64,000 nt of DNA from Candidatus Accumulibacter necessarius (GCA_017302435.1 JAFLDL010000015.1:22892-86891); one strand, 5' to 3'. Positions 48,693-57,963 are shown, counted from the stretch's first letter. Translations and numbers: made by a program. Notes: generated from the letters alone by a model not told the origin.

Positions 48693-49181
48693 ATGATTCA
48701 TGCAAGAACTGTCGAGATTACACCCGAAATCCTAAGCTTCGTCGCTTGTATCGATGAGTTCAAGGGCGCTTGGCGGACGCTCGGCACGTTGGCGCCGGAT
48801 CGGCTCTCGGCGCTACGGCGGGTCGCATTCGACGAAGGCGACAATCAGCTCGGCGTGGTGTTCGAGACGGCAACGCCCTTTGACACGCCGCGTTTGATGA
48901 CCGAGCTGGCGACCTGGTTCAACGACGCGCGGACCAGCGACGGGCTGCATCCGCTGTTGCTCATCGGATTATGAGTCGTGGTGTTCCTCGAGATACACCC
49001 TTTCCAGGATGGCAATGGCCGCCTGAGCCGCGTGCTGACCACCTTGCTTCTTCTGCAGGCTGGTTATCCCTACGTGCCTTACAGCTCACTCGCAATCAAG
49101 CAGCACTTCCGCGCGCTCGTGGAGCGCGGTCACCTGAGTCAACATGGCAGTGGGCGTGAAACTTGGTATGGATTGCGCTAG
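48693..49181 (+). pseudogene. Decayed Fic-domain protein gene
   Basis: Two open pieces in the same frame are separated by an in-frame TGA (48972-48974). The first ends HPLLLIGL; the second continues [21 protein letters not shown]. The Fic motif [12 protein letters not shown] is intact. By comparison with the family, sequence is missing after LRRVA (the region before QLGVVFETATPF) and after YVPYSSL, where the frame jumps straight to the C-terminal winged-helix-like [18 protein letters not shown]. So there are two internal deletions plus a nonsense codon. The product, normally an AMP-transferase, should be non-functional. Confidence 0.8.
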
Positions 49182-49244
49182 GGGCGACTCAACAGCTCGT
49201 ACAAGCCGGGCAGTTGCACACGCTGTACGCGGACATTCTCGGTT

Positions 49245-49631
49245 TTGCCAAGAAGCGACTCGTCCGTCGACGTTCCGCTACCACTTCACACTCACCAACA
49301 AGAGACCATCACAGCGGGTGAGATCCATGTGATGACCACCGGAACAGGCTCCGGCAAGCCGCTTTCGCACTTCATTGCCATCAGAGCGCTGGAAGTCGAT
49401 CGGTACGGTCACGGGACTTGCCGATCTCGTCGTCGGCGCTTATTTGGCGAAGATTGCCGTCCAGCACATTGGACGGCAAGAGTGGGTCGATTCGGCGGCC
49501 ACCTAGTGGCACCGGGCGGGATGTCGGTCGGGAAGAGGATGACCACGGTGTGTCCCGTAGATTTCTGCGTGAAATTGCCGTCCGGAGTGTACGTGGTTGT
49601 ATGGGTTACCGCCCCGTTAGATCTCGACTAA
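49245..49631 (+). pseudogene. Possible remnant of a DEAD/DEAH-type helicase
   Basis: Within the stretch from the Fic remnant to the M14 gene, one frame reads LHTHQQETITAGEIHVMTTG then TGSGKPLSHFIAI (49335-49358 covers TTGTGSGK), which resembles the Q/motif I region of superfamily 2 helicases. Nothing downstream continues the domain in any frame, so it would be a scrap. The remaining sequence from 49182 to 49644 shows no convincing gene. Confidence 0.35.
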
Positions 49632-49644
49632 GCCCGACAGGCTT

Positions 49645-52272
49645 CTAGCGAACGCTGAAAGAGATCGGGTTGACCTGTTGCCTAAGCTCACGAGCCAAGT
49701 CCATTACGAACGGATGTTCCTCCCAAGAGAGCCCTTGGCGATTCTCGATCAGGAAAATTGTACGTTCGCGCTTCCGTAACTCTTTGAACTCGGCGCCGTA
49801 GCGCAACAGCAAGGCTCTTGTCACGTCGCCATCATCGGGTCGCACGACGATGCGGATCGCCTTGCCCACATCGGGCAGTGCTTGTGCTGCGCGGTCAGAG
49901 CGATCGCGCGCGGCCACCCGTACCGTCGCCGGTTGCGCCGTGGCGGCGGACGGCTTGGGGAAGACGCCATACAGTGCATTCCAGAGGATGCGCTGAGTGC
50001 CCTCTGTCCAGGCGCGAAAGTTCGGGTCGAAGGAGAAGAGGATGGCACGGCCGTTGCCGACCGGTTCGTCCACGATGGCAGCGCTGCCATCCAGTTCATC
50101 GACTCCGATCGCAAGACCCGACGTGGCGAATTCCGGCTCACTTTGGGCTGGGAAAGTAGCGGCAGCCATCCCCAGACCTGGCGTCATGCGATCATCGTTG
50201 AAATACATCACCCAGACGGTTGGAGGCGGGGGGTTTTTCGATGTCGATGCGTTCTCCAGAGTCGGGGCGACGCCAGCGGCAAGCGGACTCGCCGGGTCAA
50301 GCTTGACACGAATCAGAGTGCCAGGCGCGCTCGTGTGGGATGTCTGCAAGACGACCGTAGAGATCCCCGCCTTCGCGGCAAGCTCGGTACCGCCAAGGTA
50401 GCCAACATACCTTCCTCCTCCCTCAACCCATGCGGCAAGCGCTTTCTTTCCCTGAGAACCGAGGGCCTGCAGACCGTAGTTCACATACCCATCCGGGACG
50501 AGCAGAACGCCAATGCCTGGCAGGCCAGCCTTGATGTCGTCGGCACTGACTTTGATGTACGGCACCCCCCACACGCGATCGAACAGATAACGGATTGATC
50601 CCGCAGACTCGAAGGCAGTAGAGCTGCCCGGAATCTCGAACAGTCCGATCGTCGGCCCTCGGCTAGGCGGCCCCAGCGGGGTGGGCGCCGCGACCGATGA
50701 CACCAGCGTGGCTTTGGGCGCGAGAATCTCGCCCGAGGAGCCTCCTGAGATGTTCATCAGCAACGGATTGCTCCAGGCGGTGACGTCATAGCTCACGCTG
50801 ACCGGGATATAGGGATCCACATGGAGCATTGCCTGTATCCAATGCTTCTGACGCTGATCCATAGGTACCCAGTAGGTGCCGGCAGGTAGCGAGGCGCCGG
50901 CGGGTAGCCAGGTCTCGTTCGACTCGCTGCCATAAGGGCGAAAGTCGCCTACGTAGGTCTCTTCCTTTAGCCTCCAGATCTTGACGTCCATGCGCTGCAG
51001 GCGCCTCACCAGCTGCGCGAGTTCGCGCGAGCGGCCAGGCTGGTCCAAGAGGAAGTAATGGCGGACGGATAGGTCTGGCACTTGCTGGAAAACATCCTCG
51101 CTATAGAAGGGGAAGTAAGTGGCGTTCGGCTGCAGTTCTCCGGCTGCACCTTGCTTCTGCGCACCCAGGTAAGACAGGTGCCACTCTCTGAGAATCCTCT
51201 CCTTCTCGGTCGCAGCGGCAAACAGTGAGGCCCACATCGCGACAAACTGCTCGTATGCGCGAGTGCTGATCGTGTCGCCGTTGTACTTTTCGAATGTCAT
51301 GCCAGCAGCGTGGAAGCCAACCGTGGGAACCGAATCCCCGTACTCGACCGCATAGAGATCGTACGGCGCACCATGGAAGAACGGGATCCGCTGGCGGTCC
51401 ATCTCGGTGCCAATCGCCGTTGCATAGACATTATTGATCCAGTTGAAAGGTCTTTTTGGCACCTCGTGATAGACGGGGTCGGCGTTCGGCGGGAAGAAGA
51501 AAGTCTTGCTCCCGAATTCATGCGCGTCAATGTAGAGAACAGGTGGGTATTGCCGCAACAGCTCGAGCTTGCCGTCCGTTTCTGGCTGTGTTCGCGCGAA
51601 CCAGTCACGGTTCAAATCGAATCCGTAGACGTTGCGGCGCGTTTTGTAAAAGCGGCCATCGGGGTTTTGAATCGGCAACACCACGACAATCGCGTTGGCG
51701 AGAATGCGGTCAACGACACAATCCTTTCGGTCGGCGAGCTCGTAAAGCACCCGCAGCGCGGCATCGGCGCCGCTCTCCTCGTTGCCGTGCACATTGCCGG
51801 TCACCCACAAGATCGCTGGAGTGCTGGCTGCAAGGTCTTTAACAGCCTGTTCCCCCGTATTCGGGTCGATCAGCTGCTGAATGGCGTTGCGGATCCTGTT
51901 CAGACCAGCAGCTGTAACGTTGCCTTCACCGCCAACGATCGCGTAACGCAGCGGCAGCCCCTCGACGGACGTCGCAGCGGTCCCGGTAATGACACGTTTG
52001 CTGGCCTTATCGACCGCAGCAAGATACTCGTTCGACTGCGCGGTCGTAACCTCCTGAGCGCCGATCGCGAACCCCAGCACAGCCTCAGGAGAGGGCACTG
52101 TGCCCATGAAGTCCGGAGTAGTCAGGAAAGGCGGGCAGTCGGGTGTCGGGCTACCAGCCGCCAGAGCGGTAGGCACTATGGCACAGGTCAACAATGTGAC
52201 TGCGAGACGGTGACGCATGCGGAGCCCCCATGCAGAAGCTAAGCGGGCGGCGTCTGAAAAAAAGTTGGTCAT
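49645..52272 (-). CDS. Secreted M14-family zinc carboxypeptidase
   Basis: About 875 residues from the ATG at 52272, which has GAAGGA 9 nt upstream; the ATG at 52218 (MRHRLAVTLLTCAIVPTALA), directly at a signal peptide, is the alternative. Zinc ligands are in NVHGNEESG (His-x-x-Glu) near residue 165 and the later His in YIDAHEFGSKTFFF near residue 260; NPDGRFYKTRRNVYGFDLNRDW fits the substrate-binding region. About 500 further residues form domains I do not recognise. It is probably secreted and degrades peptides. It lies among decayed genes and a TA module, so it may be acquired. Confidence 0.85.
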   Translation of the reverse strand: MTNFFSDAARLASAWGLRMRHRLAVTLLTCAIVPTALAAGSPTPDCPPFLTTPDFMGTVPSPEAVLGFAIGAQEVTTAQSNEYLAAVDKASKRVITGTAATSVEGLPLRYAIVGGEGNVTAAGLNRIRNAIQQLIDPNTGEQAVKDLAASTPAILWVTGNVHGNEESGADAALRVLYELADRKDCVVDRILANAIVVVLPIQNPDGRFYKTRRNVYGFDLNRDWFARTQPETDGKLELLRQYPPVLYIDAHEFGSKTFFFPPNADPVYHEVPKRPFNWINNVYATAIGTEMDRQRIPFFHGAPYDLYAVEYGDSVPTVGFHAAGMTFEKYNGDTISTRAYEQFVAMWASLFAAATEKERILREWHLSYLGAQKQGAAGELQPNATYFPFYSEDVFQQVPDLSVRHYFLLDQPGRSRELAQLVRRLQRMDVKIWRLKEETYVGDFRPYGSESNETWLPAGASLPAGTYWVPMDQRQKHWIQAMLHVDPYIPVSVSYDVTAWSNPLLMNISGGSSGEILAPKATLVSSVAAPTPLGPPSRGPTIGLFEIPGSSTAFESAGSIRYLFDRVWGVPYIKVSADDIKAGLPGIGVLLVPDGYVNYGLQALGSQGKKALAAWVEGGGRYVGYLGGTELAAKAGISTVVLQTSHTSAPGTLIRVKLDPASPLAAGVAPTLENASTSKNPPPPTVWVMYFNDDRMTPGLGMAAATFPAQSEPEFATSGLAIGVDELDGSAAIVDEPVGNGRAILFSFDPNFRAWTEGTQRILWNALYGVFPKPSAATAQPATVRVAARDRSDRAAQALPDVGKAIRIVVRPDDGDVTRALLLRYGAEFKELRKRERTIFLIENRQGLSWEEHPFVMDLARELRQQVNPISFSVR

Positions 52273-52744
52273 GTCGAATCGTCCTTCTTTGGCAAAGTAT
52301 AGGTAGCCAAGCGGGGTAATCTGGGTTGGATACGCGGTAAGGTGGATTAGCATTCTGGCGACGATATCGTCCTCCCCAGTATAGGCAATTCCGTTGAGCC
52401 AGAAGGGAGTTTGTGCGGCATCATGGAGCAGCCACCCCTTTCTTACGGCGAGCTCCGCGGAGGCGACCAACTTTTTTCTGACAGGCTCACTCTGCAGACC
52501 ATTCCCCGAAACCGAAGGCCGCGAAGCGAAGGGCAAGCAAGCGAGGTTCTGCGCAGCGAACGGAGGTACGAAGCCAGGGGTGCGGTGTCGTGCGCGCTGG
52601 CGGTTCAGTCCGCGACGCGGTGGCCCGGCAGGCGACTTGCAGCGCCCTGATGACCCTTCCCCGCACCAGGTTCACGCAGCATGACGGGCACCCGGAGGGT
52701 GGATGTTGCTTGTGCTTAGATACCACTATTTGCTACCATAAGCC
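52273..52744. other. Intergenic region between M14 peptidase and hicA
   Basis: About 470 bp. The M14 frame stays open upstream to 52536, but without a recognisable domain. Small plus-strand frames here have no family character. Just before hicA, GCTTA (52714-52718) and TAAGC (52739-52743) form an inverted repeat around two TACCA copies, a possible HicB operator. Confidence 0.4.
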
Positions 52745-52999
52745 ATGAAGCGAAAGCACCAACGCACCCTCGAACTGATCTTTGCCCGGCCTGTTTCAGC
52801 TAACGTCCGCTGGGCCGAAATCGAGACCCTGTTCCGGGAGCTGGGAGCGGAGATTGCCGAGCGTGAAGGCTCTCGCGTGGAGGTATTTCTGTTCGGCGTC
52901 GTGCGAGTTTTTCATCGGCCACACCCGTCGCCGGATACAGACAAAGGAGCGGTCGGGGCAATTCGCAAGTGGCTGGACGAGAACGGAGTGAAACCATGA
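52745..52999 (+). CDS. hicA: HicA-family mRNA interferase toxin
   Basis: 84 residues, small and basic. The HicA fold is recognisable in LELIFARPVSANVRWAEIE and GAEIAEREGSRVEVFLFG, but the usual GSHH of HicA is GSR and the likely catalytic His is in VFHRPHPSPDTDKGAV, as in a common proteobacterial sub-branch. It cleaves mRNA when free of HicB. Its stop overlaps the hicB start (ATGA). Confidence 0.85.
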   Translation: MKRKHQRTLELIFARPVSANVRWAEIETLFRELGAEIAEREGSRVEVFLFGVVRVFHRPHPSPDTDKGAVGAIRKWLDENGVKP

Positions 53000-53331
53000 A
53001 CACCATGACGATCAACGGCTATCAAGCGGTCATCGCGTTCGACCCGGAAATTCAGATGTTTCGTGGGGAGTTCGTCGGCCTGAACGGCGGGGCGGATTTC
53101 TACGCCACCGATGTCGATGGCTTGAGTCGCGAGGGGGAAATCTCGCTACGCTTGTTCCTCGAAGCCTGTGAGAAACGTGGGGTCGAACCTCGCAAGCACT
53201 TCTCCGGCAAGTTCTCCCTGCGGCTCGATCCGGCCACCCATGAGGCCGCCGCCATCGCTGCTGCCGCGCATGGCCAGAGCCTCAATCAGTGGGCGACCGA
53301 AGCGATTAGGCAGGCGGCATTGGTGGGATGA
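52996..53331 (+). CDS. hicB: HicB-family antitoxin
   Basis: 111 residues from the ATG at 52996, overlapping hicA by 4 nt. The HicB_2-type partial RNase H-like domain (MFRGEFVGLNGGADFYATDVDGL) occupies the N-terminal half. The C-terminus is a ribbon-helix-helix (FSLRLDPATHEAAAIAAAAHGQSLNQWATEAI) for autoregulation of the operon. Together with hicA this is a complete TA module. Confidence 0.9.
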   Translation: MNTMTINGYQAVIAFDPEIQMFRGEFVGLNGGADFYATDVDGLSREGEISLRLFLEACEKRGVEPRKHFSGKFSLRLDPATHEAAAIAAAAHGQSLNQWATEAIRQAALVG

Positions 53332-53497
53332 TGGGCTGTTACCAGATGCGTCGCACCCGTGCGCCTTGGCGGCTGCACTTATCGCTTGACGCCTGGCCGG
53401 GCTGGGGCCCACCTCACTTGGCGTCCTGCACCACACACAGCCGAAGCGATACCGTTTTTCCCGTGCTCTGATCGCCGACCGACCGATTCTGCCCCGG

Positions 53498-54349
53498 CTA
53501 CAGATCGCGCGGACGATAGTAACTGGCGAATCGAGGCAGGCCGCGCGCGGTCAGTTCACGATAGCGGAAGGTGATCAGGCTGCCTATCGGTGGTGGCTGG
53601 CGACGGTCGGCGTCGCTGAAGCCGCTGCCCAGCAGGAACTCGACGCCATCGTCCATACGCACCCGCAGGGCGCCCAGCATCCCGGCATACTTGCCGCGGC
53701 CGGGCTGATGGCCGATCACCGTCGCCTCCGCATCCCGCCACAGCTTGAGCTTCAGGAGTACATCGCTGCGACCGGTGACGTACAGGGCGTCAGCGCGATG
53801 CAGCATCAGCCCCTCGCCGCCGGCCCGGGACACCCGTAGGAGCTTCTCGTCGAGTGCCTGCCGGGAGCCGAACTCCCATTGCTCGACGGCCTGCAGCCAG
53901 GGCAGCGCCAGCGTCGTCGTCAACTCGCGCAAGGCCAGCGCCCGCTGGCGAAAAGTGCCGGGCGCCTGCGGCAATTCGAAGACCAGATAGCGCACCTGCC
54001 GCCACTGCTCGTCGTCCGGCGTTTGCCGACGCACGATCCCGGAGAGCCGTTCGAACTCCCCGCGCCCAATCCACAATTCGCCGTCGAGCGGCTGCGGCGG
54101 CAACGGAGCGACAAACCAGGCCGGCGCATGGATCGGATGACCGTTGCGCGTGCGTAGCGCCTGCCCGTCCCAGTAAGCGCGCACGCCGTCGAGCTTCTCG
54201 CTGACCAGATAGAGCGCGACATCGGCCTGACCCTGTTCGGTTTCTGCCAGCAACAAGGGCAGCGGCTCCGCTGCCGGCAACGGCAGCGCCGGGCTGGCCA
54301 GAGCAGCCCACGCCAGCGCCTGAACGATCGGCTTCCAACGCATTCCCAT
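53498..54349 (-). CDS. Periplasmic ATP-dependent DNA ligase (LigE type)
   Basis: 283 residues beginning with a signal peptide (MGMRWKPIVQALAWAALAS), preceded by a GGAGAGG ribosome site. The adenylation Lys is in SEKLDGVRAYWDG near residue 52; LDGELWIGRGEFE, GGEGLMLHR and VLLKLKLWRDAEATV are ligase motifs III, IV and V; the OB fold follows. There is no extra DNA-binding domain, as in the minimal Lig E of Neisseria and Haemophilus, which seals nicks outside the cytoplasm. A role in DNA uptake or extracellular DNA is inferred for the family. Confidence 0.85.
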   Translation of the reverse strand: MGMRWKPIVQALAWAALASPALPLPAAEPLPLLLAETEQGQADVALYLVSEKLDGVRAYWDGQALRTRNGHPIHAPAWFVAPLPPQPLDGELWIGRGEFERLSGIVRRQTPDDEQWRQVRYLVFELPQAPGTFRQRALALRELTTTLALPWLQAVEQWEFGSRQALDEKLLRVSRAGGEGLMLHRADALYVTGRSDVLLKLKLWRDAEATVIGHQPGRGKYAGMLGALRVRMDDGVEFLLGSGFSDADRRQPPPIGSLITFRYRELTARGLPRFASYYRPRDL

Positions 54350-54417
54350 TCCCTCTCCTCCCTGTACACGTGCTGACCGATAGTAGACCTGCCCCTTCCG
54401 CTCGAGAACCTCCAGCC

Positions 54418-55458
54418 TCAGATCGGCGCCGAGGACAACGGCACCTTCGACACGGCATGCGCCACCTCGCGCACAAATCGCGGCACGAGATAACCGGGCA
54501 GGCGCGCCAACATCGCTTCCCGCAGCCGGTGCACGCGCGGTTCCGCCACCTCGAAGTGGGCGGCACCAGCCACGTGATCGAGCAGATGCAGGTAATAGGG
54601 CAGTACACCGATTGCGAACAAGCGCTCCGACAGTGCCGTCAGCGCTTCGACCTCGTCATTGATGCCGGCGAGCAGCACCGCCTGATTGAGCAGGCTGATC
54701 CCGGCATGGCGCAACGGCCAGAGGGCGGTGGCCACCGAATCATCGAGTTCCTGCGCGTGATTGGCGTGCAGCACCAGGCTCACCTGCAGACGGCTGCCGG
54801 CAAGCAGGGCGACCAGCGCCGGCGTGATGCGCTGTGGCACGACCACCGGCAGACGGCTGTGAATGCGCAGACGACTGACGCTGGGGATCGCCTCGATCTG
54901 GCTGATAAGCCACTGCAGGTGTCGGTCCGGTACCGAAAGCGGATCACCGCCGGACAGGATCACTTCCCTTATCGAGTCATCGCTGCGTATGTAATCAAAG
55001 GCTTGTGACCAGTCCGCGCGCGACGGCTGATTGGCGGCGTAAGCGAAGTGGCGGCGGAAACAGTAGCGACAATGAATCGCGCAATGACTGGTGACGATCA
55101 GGAGGACGCGGCCGTGGTACTTGTGGATCAGCCCTGGCACCTTGTTGGCTTCAGCCTCTGCCAGCGGGTCGTGGCCAAAGCCGGGCAGCAGCGTCCGCTC
55201 CGCCAGTGCCGGCAGCACCTGCTTGAGCAAAGGGTCGTCTGCCTGGCCGGGCTGCATGCGCGCGACAAAAGCGCGCGGCACACGCAGCGGAAAGGCCTGG
55301 CGACGGTCAATGGCCAACGCCTGCGGCGTGAGGTCAAGCAGCGCCAACAGCTCGTCACTATCGGTGATCACCGTCTGCAGCGCCAGTTGCCAGGGTTCAG
55401 CGTGCGCATCCTGGGCCTGCCAATTGGCCGGGCTTCGCGCTATCATGGCGGCCTTCAT
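54418..55458 (-). CDS. epmB: EF-P beta-lysylation protein EpmB (lysine 2,3-aminomutase homologue)
   Basis: 346 residues. The radical-SAM cluster motif [13 protein letters not shown] (CxxxCxxC) lies near residue 130, followed by [12 protein letters not shown]. It converts (S)-alpha-lysine to (R)-beta-lysine for attachment to EF-P. Its start is divergent from efp with 28 bp between them; epmA follows efp, so the whole modification system is together. The start may be Met1 or Met5. Confidence 0.93.
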   Translation of the reverse strand: MKAAMIARSPANWQAQDAHAEPWQLALQTVITDSDELLALLDLTPQALAIDRRQAFPLRVPRAFVARMQPGQADDPLLKQVLPALAERTLLPGFGHDPLAEAEANKVPGLIHKYHGRVLLIVTSHCAIHCRYCFRRHFAYAANQPSRADWSQAFDYIRSDDSIREVILSGGDPLSVPDRHLQWLISQIEAIPSVSRLRIHSRLPVVVPQRITPALVALLAGSRLQVSLVLHANHAQELDDSVATALWPLRHAGISLLNQAVLLAGINDEVEALTALSERLFAIGVLPYYLHLLDHVAGAAHFEVAEPRVHRLREAMLARLPGYLVPRFVREVAHAVSKVPLSSAPI

Positions 55459-55486
55459 TTTGTCGACTGTCTCACGAGGGGATGCA

Positions 55487-56056
55487 ATGGCAAGCTATTC
55501 TACCAACGAATTCAAATCGGGCCTGAAAGTCATGCTGGATGGTGACCCCTGCATCATCCTCGAAAACGAATTTGTCAAACCGGGCAAGGGCCAGGCCTTC
55601 AACCGCGTCAAGCTGCGCAACCTGAAAACCAACCGTGTCTGGGAAAAAACCTACAAGTCCGGCGACTCGCTGGAAGGTGCCGACGTTTTTGACCGCGACA
55701 TGCAGTACCTCTACAACGACGGCGAGTTCTTCCATTTCATGGAACCTGAGAACTTCGAGCAGCACCAGGCCAGCAGCAGTACCGTCGGCGACGCGGCGCT
55801 CTGGCTCAGAGAGCAGGACACCTGCACCGTCACGCTGTACAACGGCGCCCCCCTGGCCGTCACCCCACCGAACTTCGTCGAACTCGAAATCATCGAGACC
55901 GAGCCAGGTGTACGCGGTGACACCGCCACCGGCGGCACCAAACCGGCGCGCCTCTCCACCGGCGCCACGGTCAAGGTTCCGCTGTTCGTCAATCAGGGCG
56001 AGATCGTCAAATGCGATACGCGCTCGGGTGAGTATGTATCGCGTGTAAAGGCGTAA
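55487..56056 (+). CDS. efp: Translation elongation factor P
   Basis: 189 residues from the ATG at 55487, with GAGGGG upstream. The modification site is Lys34 in the loop [15 protein letters not shown], the lysine form used by EpmA/EpmB rather than the arginine form used by EarP. Three beta-barrel domains are expected from the length. It relieves ribosome stalling at polyproline; rne and the histone-like protein in this window are both Pro-rich. Confidence 0.96.
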   Translation: MASYSTNEFKSGLKVMLDGDPCIILENEFVKPGKGQAFNRVKLRNLKTNRVWEKTYKSGDSLEGADVFDRDMQYLYNDGEFFHFMEPENFEQHQASSSTVGDAALWLREQDTCTVTLYNGAPLAVTPPNFVELEIIETEPGVRGDTATGGTKPARLSTGATVKVPLFVNQGEIVKCDTRSGEYVSRVKA

Positions 56057-56122
56057 GCGGTCGCGTCACCGAGGCATCCCCCAGCCGAACCGGCCGTGGA
56101 AAGCGAGGGAGCGAGGCCCATC

Positions 56123-57070
56123 ATGCCAGCACTCGCCTGGCAACCCAGCGCCTCACTTGCCAACCTGCGCCACCGCGCGCAGATCCTGGCGCAGATTCGT
56201 GCCCACTTTGCCTCGCAGGGCGTGCTTGAAGTGGAAACACCACAGCTCTGCCCTGCCACCGTCACCGATCCGCACCTGAGCAGCATTGGCGTGCCCGGCT
56301 ACGGTTACCTGCAGACCTCGCCCGAATACACCATGAAGCGCCTGCTGGCGGCGGGCAGTGGCTCGATCTACCAGATCGCCAGGGTCTTCCGCGCCGGGGA
56401 AGTGGGGCGACGGCACAACCCCGAGTTCACCCTGCTCGAGTGGTATCGGCTGGGCTTCACGCCCGATCAACTGATCGACGAAGTCGCTGCCATCGCGTGC
56501 ATCGCGCTCGGTGAAACGGCAACCGTGCGCCACCGCTATCGCGATCTCTTTCGTGCGCATCTCGATCTGGATCCCCTATGCTGCCCCATCGATGCCCTGA
56601 GCGCCGCGGCCAGAAGGCATCTCGACCTCGCCTTCGCCGATGCCGACCGCGACACCTGGCTCGAGCTTTTGATGAGTCACGTCATCGAACCGAAACTCGG
56701 CATCGACGAGTTGAGCTTCGTGGTGGATTATCCCCCATCACAGGCCGCACTCGCCCGCCTGCGGATGGACGCCGATGGCCAGAAGGTGGCCTCGCGTTTC
56801 GAGCTTTATCATCGCGGCGTCGAACTGGCCAATGGCTATCACGAACTGCTTGATGTTGACGAACAGCGCGCACGCTTTGCGGCGGACCTGCGCGAACGCG
56901 AAAGGCTTGGGCTGCCGGCAATCCCGCTGGACCGGCATTTCCTGGCAGCGCTCGAATTTGGCCTGCCGGATTGCAGCGGCGTGGCGCTCGGACTGGACCG
57001 CCTGGTCATGCTCGCCGTCGGCGCCACTTCGCTGCCGGAGGTAATGGCATTTCCGGCCTCGCACCTGTAG
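56123..57070 (+). CDS. epmA: EF-P lysine lysyltransferase EpmA (GenX/PoxA)
   Basis: 315 residues from the ATG at 56123 (MPALAWQPSASLANLRHRA). It is a class II LysRS-like catalytic core without the anticodon-binding domain: motif 2 FRAGEVGRRHNPEFTLLEWYR near residue 100 and motif 3 GVALGLDRLVMLA near the end. It transfers beta-lysine to EF-P Lys34. It lies 66 bp downstream of efp. Confidence 0.94.
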   Translation: MPALAWQPSASLANLRHRAQILAQIRAHFASQGVLEVETPQLCPATVTDPHLSSIGVPGYGYLQTSPEYTMKRLLAAGSGSIYQIARVFRAGEVGRRHNPEFTLLEWYRLGFTPDQLIDEVAAIACIALGETATVRHRYRDLFRAHLDLDPLCCPIDALSAAARRHLDLAFADADRDTWLELLMSHVIEPKLGIDELSFVVDYPPSQAALARLRMDADGQKVASRFELYHRGVELANGYHELLDVDEQRARFAADLRERERLGLPAIPLDRHFLAALEFGLPDCSGVALGLDRLVMLAVGATSLPEVMAFPASHL

Positions 57071-57131
57071 GCTGCGACGGAAGCCGCACCGGTCAGCAGG
57101 AAGTTGGGTTGATCTGCTGCGCTGGCGCTTG

Positions 57132-57165
57132 CACCGTCACCGTATCCGCCACCTCGCTGAACTCC
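57132..57165. repeat. Left copy of 34-bp direct repeat (displaced acnB 3' end, att-like)
   Basis: Identical over 34 bp to 61185-61218, which encodes the last residues of AcnB ([11 protein letters not shown], minus strand). In this copy the codon after the repeat is CAA, not the TAG stop, and an open frame continues for about 13 codons (QAPAQQINPTSC). Confidence 0.85.
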
Positions 57166-57204
57166 AGCTTGACGCGATGAAGTACCTTCACTACACTGCG
57201 GCGG

Positions 57205-57438
57205 ATGGATGCCACGATCCACCGCTTCAGGAATGCCCGTATCGCCATGTTTTTTGGCGATCATCCTCCCGCGCATGTACATCTGCTCGGGCCGGGTTTC
57301 AAGGTCTCGATTGAAGTGGCGACCCGGAAAACGAAAGGCCGCGCCGAGCCAAGCGCCGTAGCAGAAGCCAAGGCGTGGATTGTCAGCAACCGGGAATCCA
57401 TCATGCGAACATGGACCGAACGAGGACTGAAGCGATGA
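57205..57438 (+). CDS. DUF4160 family protein
   Basis: 77 residues. The N-terminus (ATIHRFRNARIAMFFGDHPPAHVHLLG) is the DUF4160 signature with a conserved HPPAHVH. DUF4160 genes are almost always followed by a DUF2442 gene and the pair is treated as a putative toxin-antitoxin-like module; activity is unproven. It overlaps the DUF2442 gene by 4 nt and begins 40 bp inside the left repeat of the island. Confidence 0.8.
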   Translation: MDATIHRFRNARIAMFFGDHPPAHVHLLGPGFKVSIEVATRKTKGRAEPSAVAEAKAWIVSNRESIMRTWTERGLKR

Positions 57439-57872
57439 AAGAACGAAACATCAAGACCATCGCCGGCACACGCGGGCATACGCTTGAAATTGAATGGGCC
57501 AGCGGCAAGATGGATCGCGTCGACCTATCCACCTTGATCGCCAATCTGGCCGGGCTGTCCACCCTGGACGATGCCGATACCTTCAGCGCCGTCGCCGTCG
57601 GTGAAGATGGCTGGTCGTTGATCTGGCCCGGTGGCGCGGAAATCGGTACCGACACCCTTTGGCGAATGGCGCGCGAACAGGCTGGAGAGGCAACACCGAT
57701 AGAAGAATTTGCCGCGTGGCGCGCCCGCAACCGATTGTCGCTGTCCGATGCCGCGCTGGCGCTCGGCATTACGCGACGCATGGTGTGTTATTACGAAGCC
57801 GGCCGCTATCTGATTCCACGCATGGTCGGCCTCGCCTGCAAGGGATGGGAGGCCGAGCATCGTCACGCCTGA
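57435..57872 (+). CDS. DUF2442 protein with C-terminal helix-turn-helix
   Basis: 145 residues from the ATG at 57435, which overlaps the DUF4160 stop (ATGA). The N-terminal ~80 residues are DUF2442 (HTLEIEWASGKMDRVDLSTLI, then VGEDGWSLIWPGGAEIGTDTLW). The C-terminus has an HTH-like segment, FAAWRARNRLSLSDAALALGITRRMVCYYE, so it may repress its own operon as an antitoxin would. Confidence 0.8.
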   Translation: MKERNIKTIAGTRGHTLEIEWASGKMDRVDLSTLIANLAGLSTLDDADTFSAVAVGEDGWSLIWPGGAEIGTDTLWRMAREQAGEATPIEEFAAWRARNRLSLSDAALALGITRRMVCYYEAGRYLIPRMVGLACKGWEAEHRHA

Positions 57873-57963
57873 ATGGCTTTGATCAGCCGGGCGAGCGACA
57901 TCTCATGAAAGCTGCGCCACTCATCAAGACTCGCTCGACGAAGTCCGCCGCTTGCAGCGTGCG

